This document shows positions 8,736-17,439 of a stretch of 64,000 bases of DNA, piece after piece. The first letter of the stretch is position 1. Each line of letters starts with the position of its first letter. Under the pieces are notes generated by a model. It had not been told where the DNA came from and ran no database searches. It was given only the letters and a program-made list of their open reading frames with translations. The position numbers and the translations under genes were made by a program. Origin of the DNA: Mucilaginibacter mali (GTDB lineage: Bacteria > Bacteroidota > Bacteroidia > Sphingobacteriales > Sphingobacteriaceae); NCBI RefSeq assembly GCF_013283875.1, contig NZ_CP054139.1, positions 5,270,001 through 5,334,000 on the forward strand, in the 5' to 3' direction.

Positions 8736-9455
8736 ATGACCCGCTTATCCGTAAATATTAATAAAATAGCCACGCTGCGTAATTCGCGCGGGGGCAATAA
8801 TCCCGATTTGATACAGGTGGCCAAAGATTGCGAACGCTTTGGCGCGCAGGGCATTACCGTGCACCCGCGCCCTGACGAAAGGCATATCCGTTACCAGGAT
8901 GTGTTCGATCTGAAGGAGATCGTTACCACCGAATTCAATATCGAAGGCAATTGCCAGGAGCAAAAATTTATCGACCTGGTGCTTTCTAATAAGCCCGAAC
9001 AGGTTACCCTGGTACCCGATGTATTGGGCCAGATCACCAGCAACCATGGCTGGGATACCATTAAGCATAAGGATTATTTAAAGGAGATGATCAGCATCTT
9101 TCAATTACATGGTATCCGTGTATCGATATTTGTAGACCCCGATGTAAAGATGGTGGAGGGCGCCGCCGAAACCGGCACCGACCGCATTGAACTGTATACC
9201 GAGGGCTATGCCAGCCATTATCACCAAAACCGCGAGCAGGCGATATCGCCATACATCCACGCGGCGCAGGCGGCGCAAAAGCTGGGCTTAGGCTTAAACG
9301 CCGGGCACGATCTTGACCTGCACAACCTGCAATACTTCGCGCAAAATATCCCGGGTTTACAGGAGGTAAGTATAGGCCACGCCCTGATTAGCGACGCCTT
9401 GTATTATGGGTTAGAAAATACCATCCAAATGTACCTGCGGCAACTGGCTTTGTAA
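8736..9455 (+). CDS. pdxJ: Pyridoxine 5'-phosphate synthase
   Basis: PdxJ condenses 1-deoxy-D-xylulose 5-phosphate with 3-amino-2-oxopropyl phosphate to form pyridoxine 5'-phosphate, the last step of DXP-dependent vitamin B6 synthesis. The 239-residue length is normal. Visible signatures are VNINKIATLRNSRG at the N-terminus, ITVHPRPDERHI (phosphate and substrate binding), FNIEGN, the EGYASHYH segment and LNAGHDLDLHNL near the C-terminus. The neighbour gcvP uses pyridoxal phosphate, but the two have separate promoters. Confidence 0.97.
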   Translation: MTRLSVNINKIATLRNSRGGNNPDLIQVAKDCERFGAQGITVHPRPDERHIRYQDVFDLKEIVTTEFNIEGNCQEQKFIDLVLSNKPEQVTLVPDVLGQITSNHGWDTIKHKDYLKEMISIFQLHGIRVSIFVDPDVKMVEGAAETGTDRIELYTEGYASHYHQNREQAISPYIHAAQAAQKLGLGLNAGHDLDLHNLQYFAQNIPGLQEVSIGHALISDALYYGLENTIQMYLRQLAL

Positions 9456-9493
9456 TTGCGCGGGTAAATTGATTGTCACGATTTGTTTACTGA

Positions 9494-9524
9494 TTGTTAG
9501 TGATTTGTTAAAATTGTACCTTTG
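9494..9524 (+). promoter_or_regulatory. Promoter of gcvP (TTG-N20-TACCTTTG)
   Basis: TTG at 9494-9496 and TACCTTTG at 9517-9524 are separated by 20 bp, matching the Bacteroidota -33/-7 arrangement. The ATG of gcvP is 28 bp downstream, leaving a short leader. Confidence 0.6.
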
Positions 9525-9552
9525 CGCAAACTAACAAGGGGACAAACATTTC

Positions 9553-12462
9553 ATGACACTTAACACCGCTTACCAGGAAAAATTCCAATCGCGACACATT
9601 GCTCCAAACGAGGCTGATACAGCGCAAATGCTGAAAACAGTTGGCGTAAACTCGCTGGATGAACTGATAGATCAAACCGTGCCGGCAAAGATCAGGCTGA
9701 AGCAACCGCTTAACCTGCCTGCCGCTTTAAGCGAGTTTGATTACCTGAACACGCTGAGGCAAACCGCTTCAAAAAACAAGGTATTTAAAAGCTATATTGG
9801 CCAGGGTTATCACGATGTGATCGTTCCCGGTGTTATTCAGCGTAATATTTTAGAAAATCCCGGATGGTATACCCAATATACCCCTTACCAGGCTGAGATT
9901 GCCCAGGGCCGCTTACAGGCCCTGCTAAATTTCCAGACCATGGTTATCGATTTAACCGGAATGGAAATTGCCAACGCATCGTTACTGGACGAAGGTACCG
10001 CCGCCGGCGAGGCCATGTTTATGCAGTACAGCCTGCGTAAAAACCAACAGGCCAGCGTGTTCTTTGTATCCGAAGAGGTGTTGCCGCAAACTATCGATAT
10101 TTTAAAAACACGGTCGGAGCCTTATGGCATTACCCTGCAGGTAGGCGACCACCGCACGGTTGAGCTTAACGAGAACATGTTCGGCGCCATTGTGCAATAC
10201 CCTGCCGGCGACGGACAGGTTTACGACTACGCCGGTTTTGCCGCAGATGCCCACGCTAAAGGTATCAAGCTAACTGTAGTGGCCGATTTGATGAGCCTGG
10301 TATTGCTTACGCCTCCGGGCGAGTGGGGTGCCGACATTGTAGTAGGTACATCGCAGCGCTTTGGCGTACCGATGGGCTTTGGTGGCCCGCACGCGGCTTT
10401 CTTTGCCACTAAGGATGAATACAAACGCAGCATGCCGGGCCGTATCATTGGGGTAACTATTGATAGCGCCGGTAACTATGCCCTGCGCATGGCCCTGCAA
10501 ACCCGCGAGCAGCATATCCGCCGCGATAAGGCAACATCAAACATTTGTACCGCGCAGGCGCTGCTGGCTATTATGGCCGGTATGTATGCCGCTTACCACG
10601 GCCCGCAAGGCTTGAAGCTGATCGCCGAGCGTATCCACGGCCTGGTTGTTTTGTTAAGCCAGTCGCTGGAGCAATTGGGTTACGAGCAGCTGAACAGCGC
10701 TTACTTTGATACCGTAAAATTTGACCTGGGTAACCTGGTTAACCCGATACATTCGGAAGCTTTAAATAACGAGGTTAACTTCCACTACAAAGGCTCGCAG
10801 ATCTCTATCGCTATCGATGAAACGACATCGCCGGAGGATATCAAAACCATCGTAAAATTCTTTGCCAAAGTAAAAGGCAAGACCATTAACGATGTTGATT
10901 TTGACGGCCTGCAAGCTAAACTACAAACCGTTATCCCAACTAATTTACAGCGCAAATCGGCTTATTTAACCCACCCGGTATTTAACAGCCACCACAGTGA
11001 GCACGAAATGCTGCGCTATATCAAATCGCTGGAAACGAAAGACCTTTCGCTTTGCCACTCGATGATCGCTTTAGGATCGTGCACCATGAAGCTGAACGCT
11101 ACTACCGAAATGGTACCCGTTACCTGGGCCGACTTTGGCAAAATGCACCCCTTTGCGCCAGCCGATCAAACCGGCGGTTATATGCAGTTATTTGATGAAC
11201 TGAACAACTGGCTGAGCGAGATCACCGGCTTCGCTGCTATGAGCTTGCAGCCAAACGCAGGCGCTCAAGGCGAATATGCCGGCCTGATGGTTATCCGCGC
11301 TTACCATATGGACCGCGGCGATCATCACCGTAACATCGCGCTGATCCCATCATCGGCACACGGTACCAACCCTGCTTCGGCTGCTATGGCGGGTATGAAG
11401 ATAGTTGTGGTAAAATGCGACGAGAACGGAAACATTGATGTGGCCGATATGCGCGCCAAAGCCGAGCAATATAAAAACGAACTTTCGTGCCTGATGGTGA
11501 CCTATCCATCAACCCACGGCGTTTTTGAAGAATCGATCATCGAGATCTGCGAGATCATTCACCAGAATGGCGGCCAGGTGTATATGGATGGCGCAAACAT
11601 GAACGCGCAGGTAGGCTTAACCAGTCCGGCCAACATAGGTGCCGACGTTTGCCACCTTAACCTGCATAAAACATTCTGTATCCCTCACGGCGGCGGCGGC
11701 CCCGGCATGGGCCCTATCGGTGTGGCTAAACACCTGGTGCCTTACCTGCCCGGTCACGCGGTGGTAGATATTGATAAAGGCAAATCAATCCCGGCTGTTT
11801 CGGCAGCGCCATGGGGTTCGGCCTCGATATTGATCATCTCGCACGCCTACATCGCTATGATGGGCGGTGATGGCTTGACCAATGCTACCCGCTACGCTAT
11901 CCTGAACGCCAATTATATTAAAGCGCGCCTGCAGCACCACTACCCGGTATTATACACCGGCGCTAACGACCGCTGCGCGCACGAAATGATACTGGATTGC
12001 CGCGCGTTCAAAAACTTCGGCATCGAGGTTACGGATATTGCCAAACGTTTAATGGACTATGGTTTCCACGCGCCTACTGTATCGTTCCCGGTTGCGGGTA
12101 CCGTGATGGTAGAGCCTACCGAATCGGAACCGAAGCACGAGCTTGACCGTTTCTGCGATGCCATGATCAGCATCCGTCATGAAATTGACGATGTAGAAAA
12201 AGGCTTATCGGATAAAACCGACAACCCGTTGAAGAATGCCCCGCATACCGTTGGCGTAGTTACCGGTAATGATTGGGAACACCCATATACCCGCCAAAAA
12301 GCAGCCTTCCCGCTGCCTTACGTTGCGGCCTACAAATTTTGGCCATCGGTTGGCAGGGTTAACGACACCTACGGCGATAGAACGCTGATCTGCTCGTGCC
12401 CGCCACTAACCGATTACGAGTTTGAAGAAAGCGAAGTGACCACGCCTGAGTTTGGAACGTGA
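9553..12462 (+). CDS. gcvP: Glycine dehydrogenase (decarboxylating), P protein
   Basis: GcvP is the pyridoxal-phosphate decarboxylase of the glycine cleavage complex; it passes the aminomethyl group to lipoyl-GcvH. The 969-residue length fits the fused single-chain form, with N- and C-terminal halves each resembling an aminotransferase fold. The cofactor lysine is K706 in HLNLHKTFCIPHGGGGPGMG. The N-terminal FQSRHIAPNEADTAQML and the central CHSMIALGSCTMKLNAT segment are also typical. gcvT and gcvH are not in the window. Confidence 0.98.
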   Translation: MTLNTAYQEKFQSRHIAPNEADTAQMLKTVGVNSLDELIDQTVPAKIRLKQPLNLPAALSEFDYLNTLRQTASKNKVFKSYIGQGYHDVIVPGVIQRNILENPGWYTQYTPYQAEIAQGRLQALLNFQTMVIDLTGMEIANASLLDEGTAAGEAMFMQYSLRKNQQASVFFVSEEVLPQTIDILKTRSEPYGITLQVGDHRTVELNENMFGAIVQYPAGDGQVYDYAGFAADAHAKGIKLTVVADLMSLVLLTPPGEWGADIVVGTSQRFGVPMGFGGPHAAFFATKDEYKRSMPGRIIGVTIDSAGNYALRMALQTREQHIRRDKATSNICTAQALLAIMAGMYAAYHGPQGLKLIAERIHGLVVLLSQSLEQLGYEQLNSAYFDTVKFDLGNLVNPIHSEALNNEVNFHYKGSQISIAIDETTSPEDIKTIVKFFAKVKGKTINDVDFDGLQAKLQTVIPTNLQRKSAYLTHPVFNSHHSEHEMLRYIKSLETKDLSLCHSMIALGSCTMKLNATTEMVPVTWADFGKMHPFAPADQTGGYMQLFDELNNWLSEITGFAAMSLQPNAGAQGEYAGLMVIRAYHMDRGDHHRNIALIPSSAHGTNPASAAMAGMKIVVVKCDENGNIDVADMRAKAEQYKNELSCLMVTYPSTHGVFEESIIEICEIIHQNGGQVYMDGANMNAQVGLTSPANIGADVCHLNLHKTFCIPHGGGGPGMGPIGVAKHLVPYLPGHAVVDIDKGKSIPAVSAAPWGSASILIISHAYIAMMGGDGLTNATRYAILNANYIKARLQHHYPVLYTGANDRCAHEMILDCRAFKNFGIEVTDIAKRLMDYGFHAPTVSFPVAGTVMVEPTESEPKHELDRFCDAMISIRHEIDDVEKGLSDKTDNPLKNAPHTVGVVTGNDWEHPYTRQKAAFPLPYVAAYKFWPSVGRVNDTYGDRTLICSCPPLTDYEFEESEVTTPEFGT

Positions 12463-12522
12463 GAATTTGAGGTAAAAGGTTAAAGGCGAAAGCTGAAAGG
12501 TTTTTGAAAATATGTAAATTGA

Positions 12523-12547
12523 GGCTCCCTAACGGGGAGCCTTTTTT
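12523..12547 (+). terminator. Rho-independent terminator abutting the next start codon
   Basis: GGCTCCC and GGGAGCC pair around TAACG and are followed by six T residues. It lies 60 bp after gcvP. The next gene's ATG begins at the base directly after the T run, so the hairpin occupies the whole leader of that gene. Confidence 0.8.
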
Positions 12548-12916
12548 ATGGAACCTGTTTACAAAAATGAAGACTTACTTAAACTAACCAAAGGTAGCTA
12601 TTACATTCACGATGCTGTGGTTTCGCGCTTTGACATTTACATGAGCGATTATAAACTGTGTATCGATGTGTATTTTATTTCGCGCAATAGAATTCAACAA
12701 ACAGAAACTACGTTAAGGGTGCATTTTGCAGATGTAATTGAATACGGCTTCTATTATAATAATACACGTTATTTTTATAATGTAGAAAGGTACAAGTTTT
12801 TTAAATCAGACAAGGGATATTACTTAAGTCTTGATCCTGTTAGTGAAACAGATGAACTATCGGAAGATGATCAGGATTTTATTTTGTGTAGAAGCGTTGA
12901 GGGAAATATTTTATAA
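12548..12916 (+). CDS. AT-rich orphan protein of unknown function
   Basis: The 122-residue protein is acidic and rich in Tyr and Phe (for example VIEYGFYYNNTRYFYNVERY), with no signal peptide or membrane segment. I do not recognise a family. One 60-base stretch (12721-12780) has only 15 G or C bases, far below neighbouring genes, suggesting acquisition from elsewhere. The ATG follows a terminator hairpin immediately; no later Met within the first 30 codons gives a better start. Frame length and amino-acid make-up support a real gene, but the exact start is unsure. Confidence 0.6.
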   Translation: MEPVYKNEDLLKLTKGSYYIHDAVVSRFDIYMSDYKLCIDVYFISRNRIQQTETTLRVHFADVIEYGFYYNNTRYFYNVERYKFFKSDKGYYLSLDPVSETDELSEDDQDFILCRSVEGNIL

Positions 12917-12979
12917 GCTCCTATGCTGGCGCTGGTTTGAAGGCTGGGAGTTGTGGTGGAAATCAACCGGTGCCTGGTA

Positions 12980-13005
12980 TCGCGGAAGTTTAAAAACTTC
13001 CGCGA
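12980..13005. repeat. Hairpin between convergent genes
   Basis: TCGCGGAAGTT and AACTTCCGCGA are perfect 11-base arms with a 4-base loop. It lies between the orphan gene and the convergent M64-like gene and may end transcription of either one; a second imperfect hairpin built on ACAGGTT/AACCTG follows at about 13014-13043. Confidence 0.5.
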
Positions 13006-13070
13006 ATTATGCCCACAGGTTACGCTGCGCTAAACCTGCGGGAGCGTGATATATTAATATCGCGCGTTCA

Positions 13071-14084
13071 TCAGTAAGATACATCTGGCGCCCAGGGCCC
13101 TGGAATAGGATTGGGCTTCACCGGCGACACCGGGGGTGTTGTAACAGGTACGATCCTTGGCTGTATCGAGTTTTTGTCCCTGTCTAAAAAATCGTTCAAA
13201 TTAAAAGTAACACCGGTAATTTTGCATATCCGTTTTGCTATCGCCTCGCGGCATGGGGCGTTAAAGTTTGAATAAGTATAAGGATCGCGCATTACGCTGT
13301 TTTGTTCAGGGCGATAAACTCCCTTTGACACAAAATATCCACCCTCGTAGATACCAACCACGGGCGAATAGGTTTTTAACTTCAGGTATGATGCCCACTT
13401 TACCTTTGCCGGATCGGTAGTGACATCTAAATTGGGGTAGCCGGCAACGGCGTTTTTAAGAACAGGTTGATCGCCGGTGTTGGCACTTTCCTCGCCAAGA
13501 TCGGCAAAGGTATGCCCTATTTTATGCAACAGTACGCTTAAATACTTGTCGCCCGCAGGCACTATATCCAGTTGATTATCTAAGTAGCTTGCATTTTCGG
13601 CATTATTCACCAATAGGATGATCAGGTTGATCGTTCCGTTTGAAACAGCCAGGCGTGCGTAATCACTGCATTTTTTATTGTTAGCACTAAATAAATTTGT
13701 GGCAGTTAAAAGCGCGGTATTAAAAGCCGTATTTTCATTTGGAACATTGTTTCCGGGTTTGTTATCTTTTGATTCGGCGCAAACCTCGTAAATATTGAAG
13801 TATTCTTTATACGAACTAAACGGAGCGGTTGTAAAAAGATAGTTGACCACGCCCTTCGCCTTTGTATCAAATTCGCCTCCCACCTGTAGGTCCTTCTTTT
13901 CATAACCATCGCCTAAAATAACCACATTAACGGCCGCAGGAGCACTGCTTGCCAGCAAAGGGACTACTTCCCTGTCGTTTCGATATTGAATAAAGCTCGC
14001 CGGCTTAGGGTCTTGGTTAAGCCTGCACGAGCACAAAAAAAGCAAAACAAGTCCGCAGCCTGCCAGCATATTGCGCTTTGACAT
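13071..14084 (-). CDS. M64 (IgA peptidase)-like lipoprotein with altered zinc motif
   Basis: The 337-residue protein starts with a lipoprotein signal (MSKRNMLAGCGLVLLFLCSC, modified Cys at residue 20). The core (VNVVILGDGYEKKD, NIYEVCAESKD, INLIILLVNN) matches peptidase family M64. The expected zinc motif HExGH reads HKIGH at residues 187-191, so the catalytic Glu is Lys188 (AAA instead of GAA). Both histidines and the later DLGEE remain. It may be a binding pseudo-enzyme or a recently inactivated peptidase. The C-terminus is Pro-rich (PVTTPPVSPVKPNPIPGP). Confidence 0.8.
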   Translation of the reverse strand: MSKRNMLAGCGLVLLFLCSCRLNQDPKPASFIQYRNDREVVPLLASSAPAAVNVVILGDGYEKKDLQVGGEFDTKAKGVVNYLFTTAPFSSYKEYFNIYEVCAESKDNKPGNNVPNENTAFNTALLTATNLFSANNKKCSDYARLAVSNGTINLIILLVNNAENASYLDNQLDIVPAGDKYLSVLLHKIGHTFADLGEESANTGDQPVLKNAVAGYPNLDVTTDPAKVKWASYLKLKTYSPVVGIYEGGYFVSKGVYRPEQNSVMRDPYTYSNFNAPCREAIAKRICKITGVTFNLNDFLDRDKNSIQPRIVPVTTPPVSPVKPNPIPGPWAPDVSY

Positions 14085-14278
14085 ACAATAGGGTTTAAAA
14101 TCAATAATTAATCAGGACTGTAAAAGTAGTATTATTTTCGACATCTTAAAGCGCAGATTATAAGATATTTAGAAAAATTTTACATACGTATTGGTATGTA
14201 AAATTTTTAATTAATAAACAGATAATAATGCAAGCAATTGCATGATGATTAAATAAATTAGTTATAGCATTGGGCTAT
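14085..14278. repeat. AT-rich leader with a perfect 15-bp hairpin
   Basis: This is the upstream region of the M64-like gene. Arms AAAAATTTTACATAC (14173-14187) and GTATGTAAAATTTTT (14194-14208) are exact complements around a six-base loop. It may be a terminator remnant or an operator. Otherwise the stretch is AT-rich with no gene. Confidence 0.5.
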
Positions 14279-14380
14279 TTAACTCTCTTCTTCCCGCAGC
14301 AACTGGCTAACCGTACCAACACTCTTTAACAGCCGGGCTATTTGCCTTTGGGTGTGGTTTTGCGTGTACAAATTATGGGC
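14279..14380 (-). pseudogene. Possible remnant of an HTH protein
   Basis: The minus-strand frame ending at TAA (14279-14281) encodes about 33 residues including TQRQIARLLKSVGTVSQLLR, which resembles a helix-turn-helix of the 'TQ-x-x-IA-x-x-L-x-x-S-x-x-TVS-x-LL' kind found at the ends of transposases and regulators. A TGA stop closes the frame just upstream and there is no start codon, so at most this is a 3' fragment. Confidence 0.3.
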
Positions 14381-14417
14381 TCAGCTGTCCCGCAGTTCCA
14401 GACTACGTACATATATA

Positions 14418-14438
14418 CCTGAAGTTTTAGACTTCAGG
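14418..14438. repeat. Short hairpin downstream of the NADAR gene
   Basis: CCTGAAGT and ACTTCAGG pair around TTTAG. It lies after the stop codon of the minus-strand NADAR gene and may serve as its terminator; GTAC-containing flanks add a weak outer pairing. Confidence 0.45.
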
Positions 14439-14477
14439 GCAGTAGCGTACGGTTGCTTTTGTTTGCAGGGTAGTATA

Positions 14478-15248
14478 TTACTCATTAAAATCAAAAATTT
14501 CGCGCCATACATACGGCACAGGATTGGTTAATTTAAAGATCAACTGTTCGCGCAGGTCCAGCTCATCGTACCATGCCCAAAAACGCATGGCAAGGCTTTC
14601 ACCGTCACCCATTTGCCAAAACATATCATAGGGATGAATTTCAGGGTGCGCCTTCCAGGGGATAGCCACCGGCGAAATTACAGCACTGAAATGGCCATAT
14701 TCTTTTAAAAGATCGCGCGCTTCCATCAGGGCGAAGCCTAATAAATTCTGTCCGTTCCAAAAGTGCGGGTTGTTTATATTTTCTGCATCTTGTGCCAGGC
14801 CAATGCCCCATATTTTATCAACCAGGCTGGCTTCCACCAAGATCCGGTTGGCGGTATTGATAAGGTATTGGGCAAATTGCGGATGTTGATTAAATTTATG
14901 AATGTTGCCTTTTACCACAATATTATATCGCTCCCTGTTCCAAATTATCTCATCAAAGCCACATACTTGCCTGCCCAATTCCTTTACCTCTCCGGGCTTA
15001 ACTGCATTAATAATTTTATGGTACGTTTGGGTATCATCAAACAGCAGCGCCTTATTCGCCATCATCCAATGCTCGGTAGTTTTATAGCTGATGTCATCAA
15101 CCACAAAAGGCAACTCATACCATTGGCTGAAGCAAAACTTCCCAACCTTATCATTGGTTTTATTGGAATGCCCCCAAAAGAAAAGGAATTTAAGCGGTTC
15201 GCCGCTATCATACCGGTTAAAAAGCCATTGTAAGTTATATTGATGCAT
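14478..15248 (-). CDS. NADAR domain protein
   Basis: The 256-residue product carries the NADAR (YbiA/RibX-like) core in its first two thirds: FFWGHS near the start, then QWYELPF, the TTEHWMMANKALLF signature and WGIGLAQDAENINNPHFWNG. NADAR proteins are N-glycosidases acting on ADP-ribose-linked or riboflavin-pathway intermediates. About 80 extra residues at the C-terminus (from about 175) are rich in Trp and acidic residues and are not part of the core. The Met at MHQYNL is chosen as start because the longer frame runs back into the permease gene. It lies 20 bp downstream of that permease and is probably co-transcribed with it. Confidence 0.85.
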   Translation of the reverse strand: MHQYNLQWLFNRYDSGEPLKFLFFWGHSNKTNDKVGKFCFSQWYELPFVVDDISYKTTEHWMMANKALLFDDTQTYHKIINAVKPGEVKELGRQVCGFDEIIWNRERYNIVVKGNIHKFNQHPQFAQYLINTANRILVEASLVDKIWGIGLAQDAENINNPHFWNGQNLLGFALMEARDLLKEYGHFSAVISPVAIPWKAHPEIHPYDMFWQMGDGESLAMRFWAWYDELDLREQLIFKLTNPVPYVWREIFDFNE

Positions 15249-15268
15249 CTTTAAATTATATAGATCTG

Positions 15269-16591
15269 TTATACTTTCAAATGCGGCCTCCGCCAAAGTA
15301 TCAATCGCCAAACCACCTCGCCGCTTAGCAATGCCCCTATGGCAAACAAAGCAGGCTTCAACGCTTCGGACATAGACGATAGCACCCCGCTCAGGGCCAC
15401 GGTATAAATGCCAACCGGCAATATCAGCAATATGCAGATCCATCGCGTGCTTAAGGGGATACGGAAAGGCCGTGTGCGGTCAGGCTCGTTAATGCGCATC
15501 TTCACCAGCGATACATACTCCAAAAACAGGCCCGCGCCATAAACGGTAACATCGATAATGATCAGATCGCCAAAGCTCCAGAAGCACATCAGGCTAATGA
15601 GCGCCGAACAAACGATGATAGAAATATAAGGGGTGTTGAACCGGGGGTGCAAGGTATGCAGGCGACCGGGCAGAAATTCGTCGTCGGCCATTACCTGCGG
15701 CAGGCGCGATACGGCCAGCAGGTTGGCAATGTACAGGCCCAGCGTGCTCGATAATCCCGCGAAGGCGATAAACGCCCCCAGCCAGCGCCCGCCGATCAGC
15801 ATACCTAAAGCAGGCAGGCCCTCATCGGCAAAAGTTTGATAATTGATGCCCGATAACTGCGCGGTAACGATCACTAAAAAGTAAACTACCATCACCAAAA
15901 TAAAAGCGGTTAAAACGGATACAAAGTACGATCGTTCGGGCTTTTCCACCTCCTCGGCATAAGTGGTTACATTATCCCAGCCGAAGCAATTCCACATCAC
16001 GGTATAAATGCCTAAGCCCAGCGATGGATAGTCGATGCCCTTTAACGATGGCGGCGGCAACAGGAAACCGCCGGTATGATGGCTTGCAAACACCGCGAAA
16101 AGTACCAGGAACGGTACCAGCAAAATGGCGCCAAGCGCAACAGCCACCCGCCCAACCGGCACAATGCCCCAAATATTCAGCGCGGCCGAGAACCATACAA
16201 TAACCAGGCAAACGGGTATTTTATAAGCGGCTATCCCCGGGAAAAAGAAAGTGGCGTATTGGATAAATAATACAGGGTAGATGGCCAGATCGGCAAAGGT
16301 GTATAGCCAGGTCCACCAGCCCTCGTAAAAGCCAAAGCGGCGGCCAAGCGCATGTTTCACCCACTGGTAATAGCCGCCGGTAACGGGCATCATGCTGTTC
16401 AGTTCAAGCACGGTAAATATGGCGGGGACATCCCACAAAAGCGGGGTTATTAATAATAATAGCAGGGCGCCATGTTCGTGCGCGTAACCCAGCAAAGGTT
16501 CAAGCCCGTAAGGGCCACCGGACACGGTAAAAAAGATAACGGCTATTAACTGCACGGGGCGGATCTTGCGGTATTTTTTTTCTGCGGGCAT
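15269..16591 (-). CDS. APC-family amino acid/polyamine permease
   Basis: The 440-residue protein has about 12 transmembrane helices. The first helix carries VIFFTVSGGPYGLEPL, a variant of the G-[SG]-x-x-G substrate loop of APC transporters, and MMPVTGGYYQWVKHALG matches the second conserved APC motif. It resembles the polyamine/LAT-like branch and should import amino acids or polyamines by cation symport. It is divergent to the methyltransferase (69 bp apart) and upstream of the NADAR gene. Confidence 0.9.
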   Translation of the reverse strand: MPAEKKYRKIRPVQLIAVIFFTVSGGPYGLEPLLGYAHEHGALLLLLITPLLWDVPAIFTVLELNSMMPVTGGYYQWVKHALGRRFGFYEGWWTWLYTFADLAIYPVLFIQYATFFFPGIAAYKIPVCLVIVWFSAALNIWGIVPVGRVAVALGAILLVPFLVLFAVFASHHTGGFLLPPPSLKGIDYPSLGLGIYTVMWNCFGWDNVTTYAEEVEKPERSYFVSVLTAFILVMVVYFLVIVTAQLSGINYQTFADEGLPALGMLIGGRWLGAFIAFAGLSSTLGLYIANLLAVSRLPQVMADDEFLPGRLHTLHPRFNTPYISIIVCSALISLMCFWSFGDLIIIDVTVYGAGLFLEYVSLVKMRINEPDRTRPFRIPLSTRWICILLILPVGIYTVALSGVLSSMSEALKPALFAIGALLSGEVVWRLILWRRPHLKV

Positions 16592-16660
16592 TGTGTCGGA
16601 AATTTATAGTTTATTTTTTAACTTTAAAGCATTGATTAAACCCTCTTACTGAAAAAACAA

Positions 16661-17401
16661 ATGAACCCTACCTCATCACCGGGCAAGGTTAATTACGGTA
16701 TCGACGCGCCCGGCGTTGTCCGTAACCTTGTTATTTTGGGCACTATCCTCATTATTACCGTTATTATTTTTCCGCATGTAAAAGTTGGCAGTACGGATAT
16801 CGATACGCGTGGCTTTATATGGTCGGGCGCATCCTGTGTATTGGCTGGTTTGCTGATGCTGCTATATTCGTTAAACGGGAAATATCACCACCGCGACCGG
16901 ATGCTGAGCCTGATCAGTTGGAAGGGTAACGAACAGGTGCTGGATGTAGGCACTGGCCTGGGTTTGCTGATGATAGGCGCCGCCAAACAGCTCAACACAG
17001 GCCGGTCTACCGGGATAGATACCTGGAGCAATACCGACCTGAGCCGGAACAAAAGAGAAAACACCATCAAAAATGCTGTGCTGGAGCAGGTAGGCAATAA
17101 ATGCGCTATTATGAGTGAGGACGCTACGGAAATGAGTTTTGCCGATGAAACCTTTGATGTGATATTATCGAACCTGTGTATCCATAATATTTACGAAAAG
17201 CCCCGGCGCTTACAGGCCTGCCAGGAAATTGCCCGGGTATTAAAGAAAGGCGGCACAGCCGTTATTTCCGATTTTAGGCACATGCACGAATACCGGTATA
17301 ACTTTAAGCAGTTGGGGTTGGATACCGAAATGATGGGGGCTAACTATTTAATGACTTTCCCGCCGTTGAATATATTGGTGGTGAAAAAGCAACCCCTCTA
17401 A
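16661..17401 (+). CDS. Membrane-anchored class I SAM methyltransferase
   Basis: The 246-residue protein begins with two transmembrane helices (about residues 21-42 and 52-70) followed by a Rossmann methyltransferase domain: motif I VLDVGTGLGLLMIGAA, acidic residue in GIDTWS, motif II-like DATEMSFADETFDVILSNL. The fusion of two N-terminal helices to a methyltransferase puts the catalytic domain at the inner membrane. The substrate is unknown; lipid-like or quinone-like acceptors are plausible but not shown. Confidence 0.88.
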   Translation: MNPTSSPGKVNYGIDAPGVVRNLVILGTILIITVIIFPHVKVGSTDIDTRGFIWSGASCVLAGLLMLLYSLNGKYHHRDRMLSLISWKGNEQVLDVGTGLGLLMIGAAKQLNTGRSTGIDTWSNTDLSRNKRENTIKNAVLEQVGNKCAIMSEDATEMSFADETFDVILSNLCIHNIYEKPRRLQACQEIARVLKKGGTAVISDFRHMHEYRYNFKQLGLDTEMMGANYLMTFPPLNILVVKKQPL

Positions 17402-17439
17402 ATCTCCCCCGAAGTGGAGATTTCCTTATCGAAAATTCT

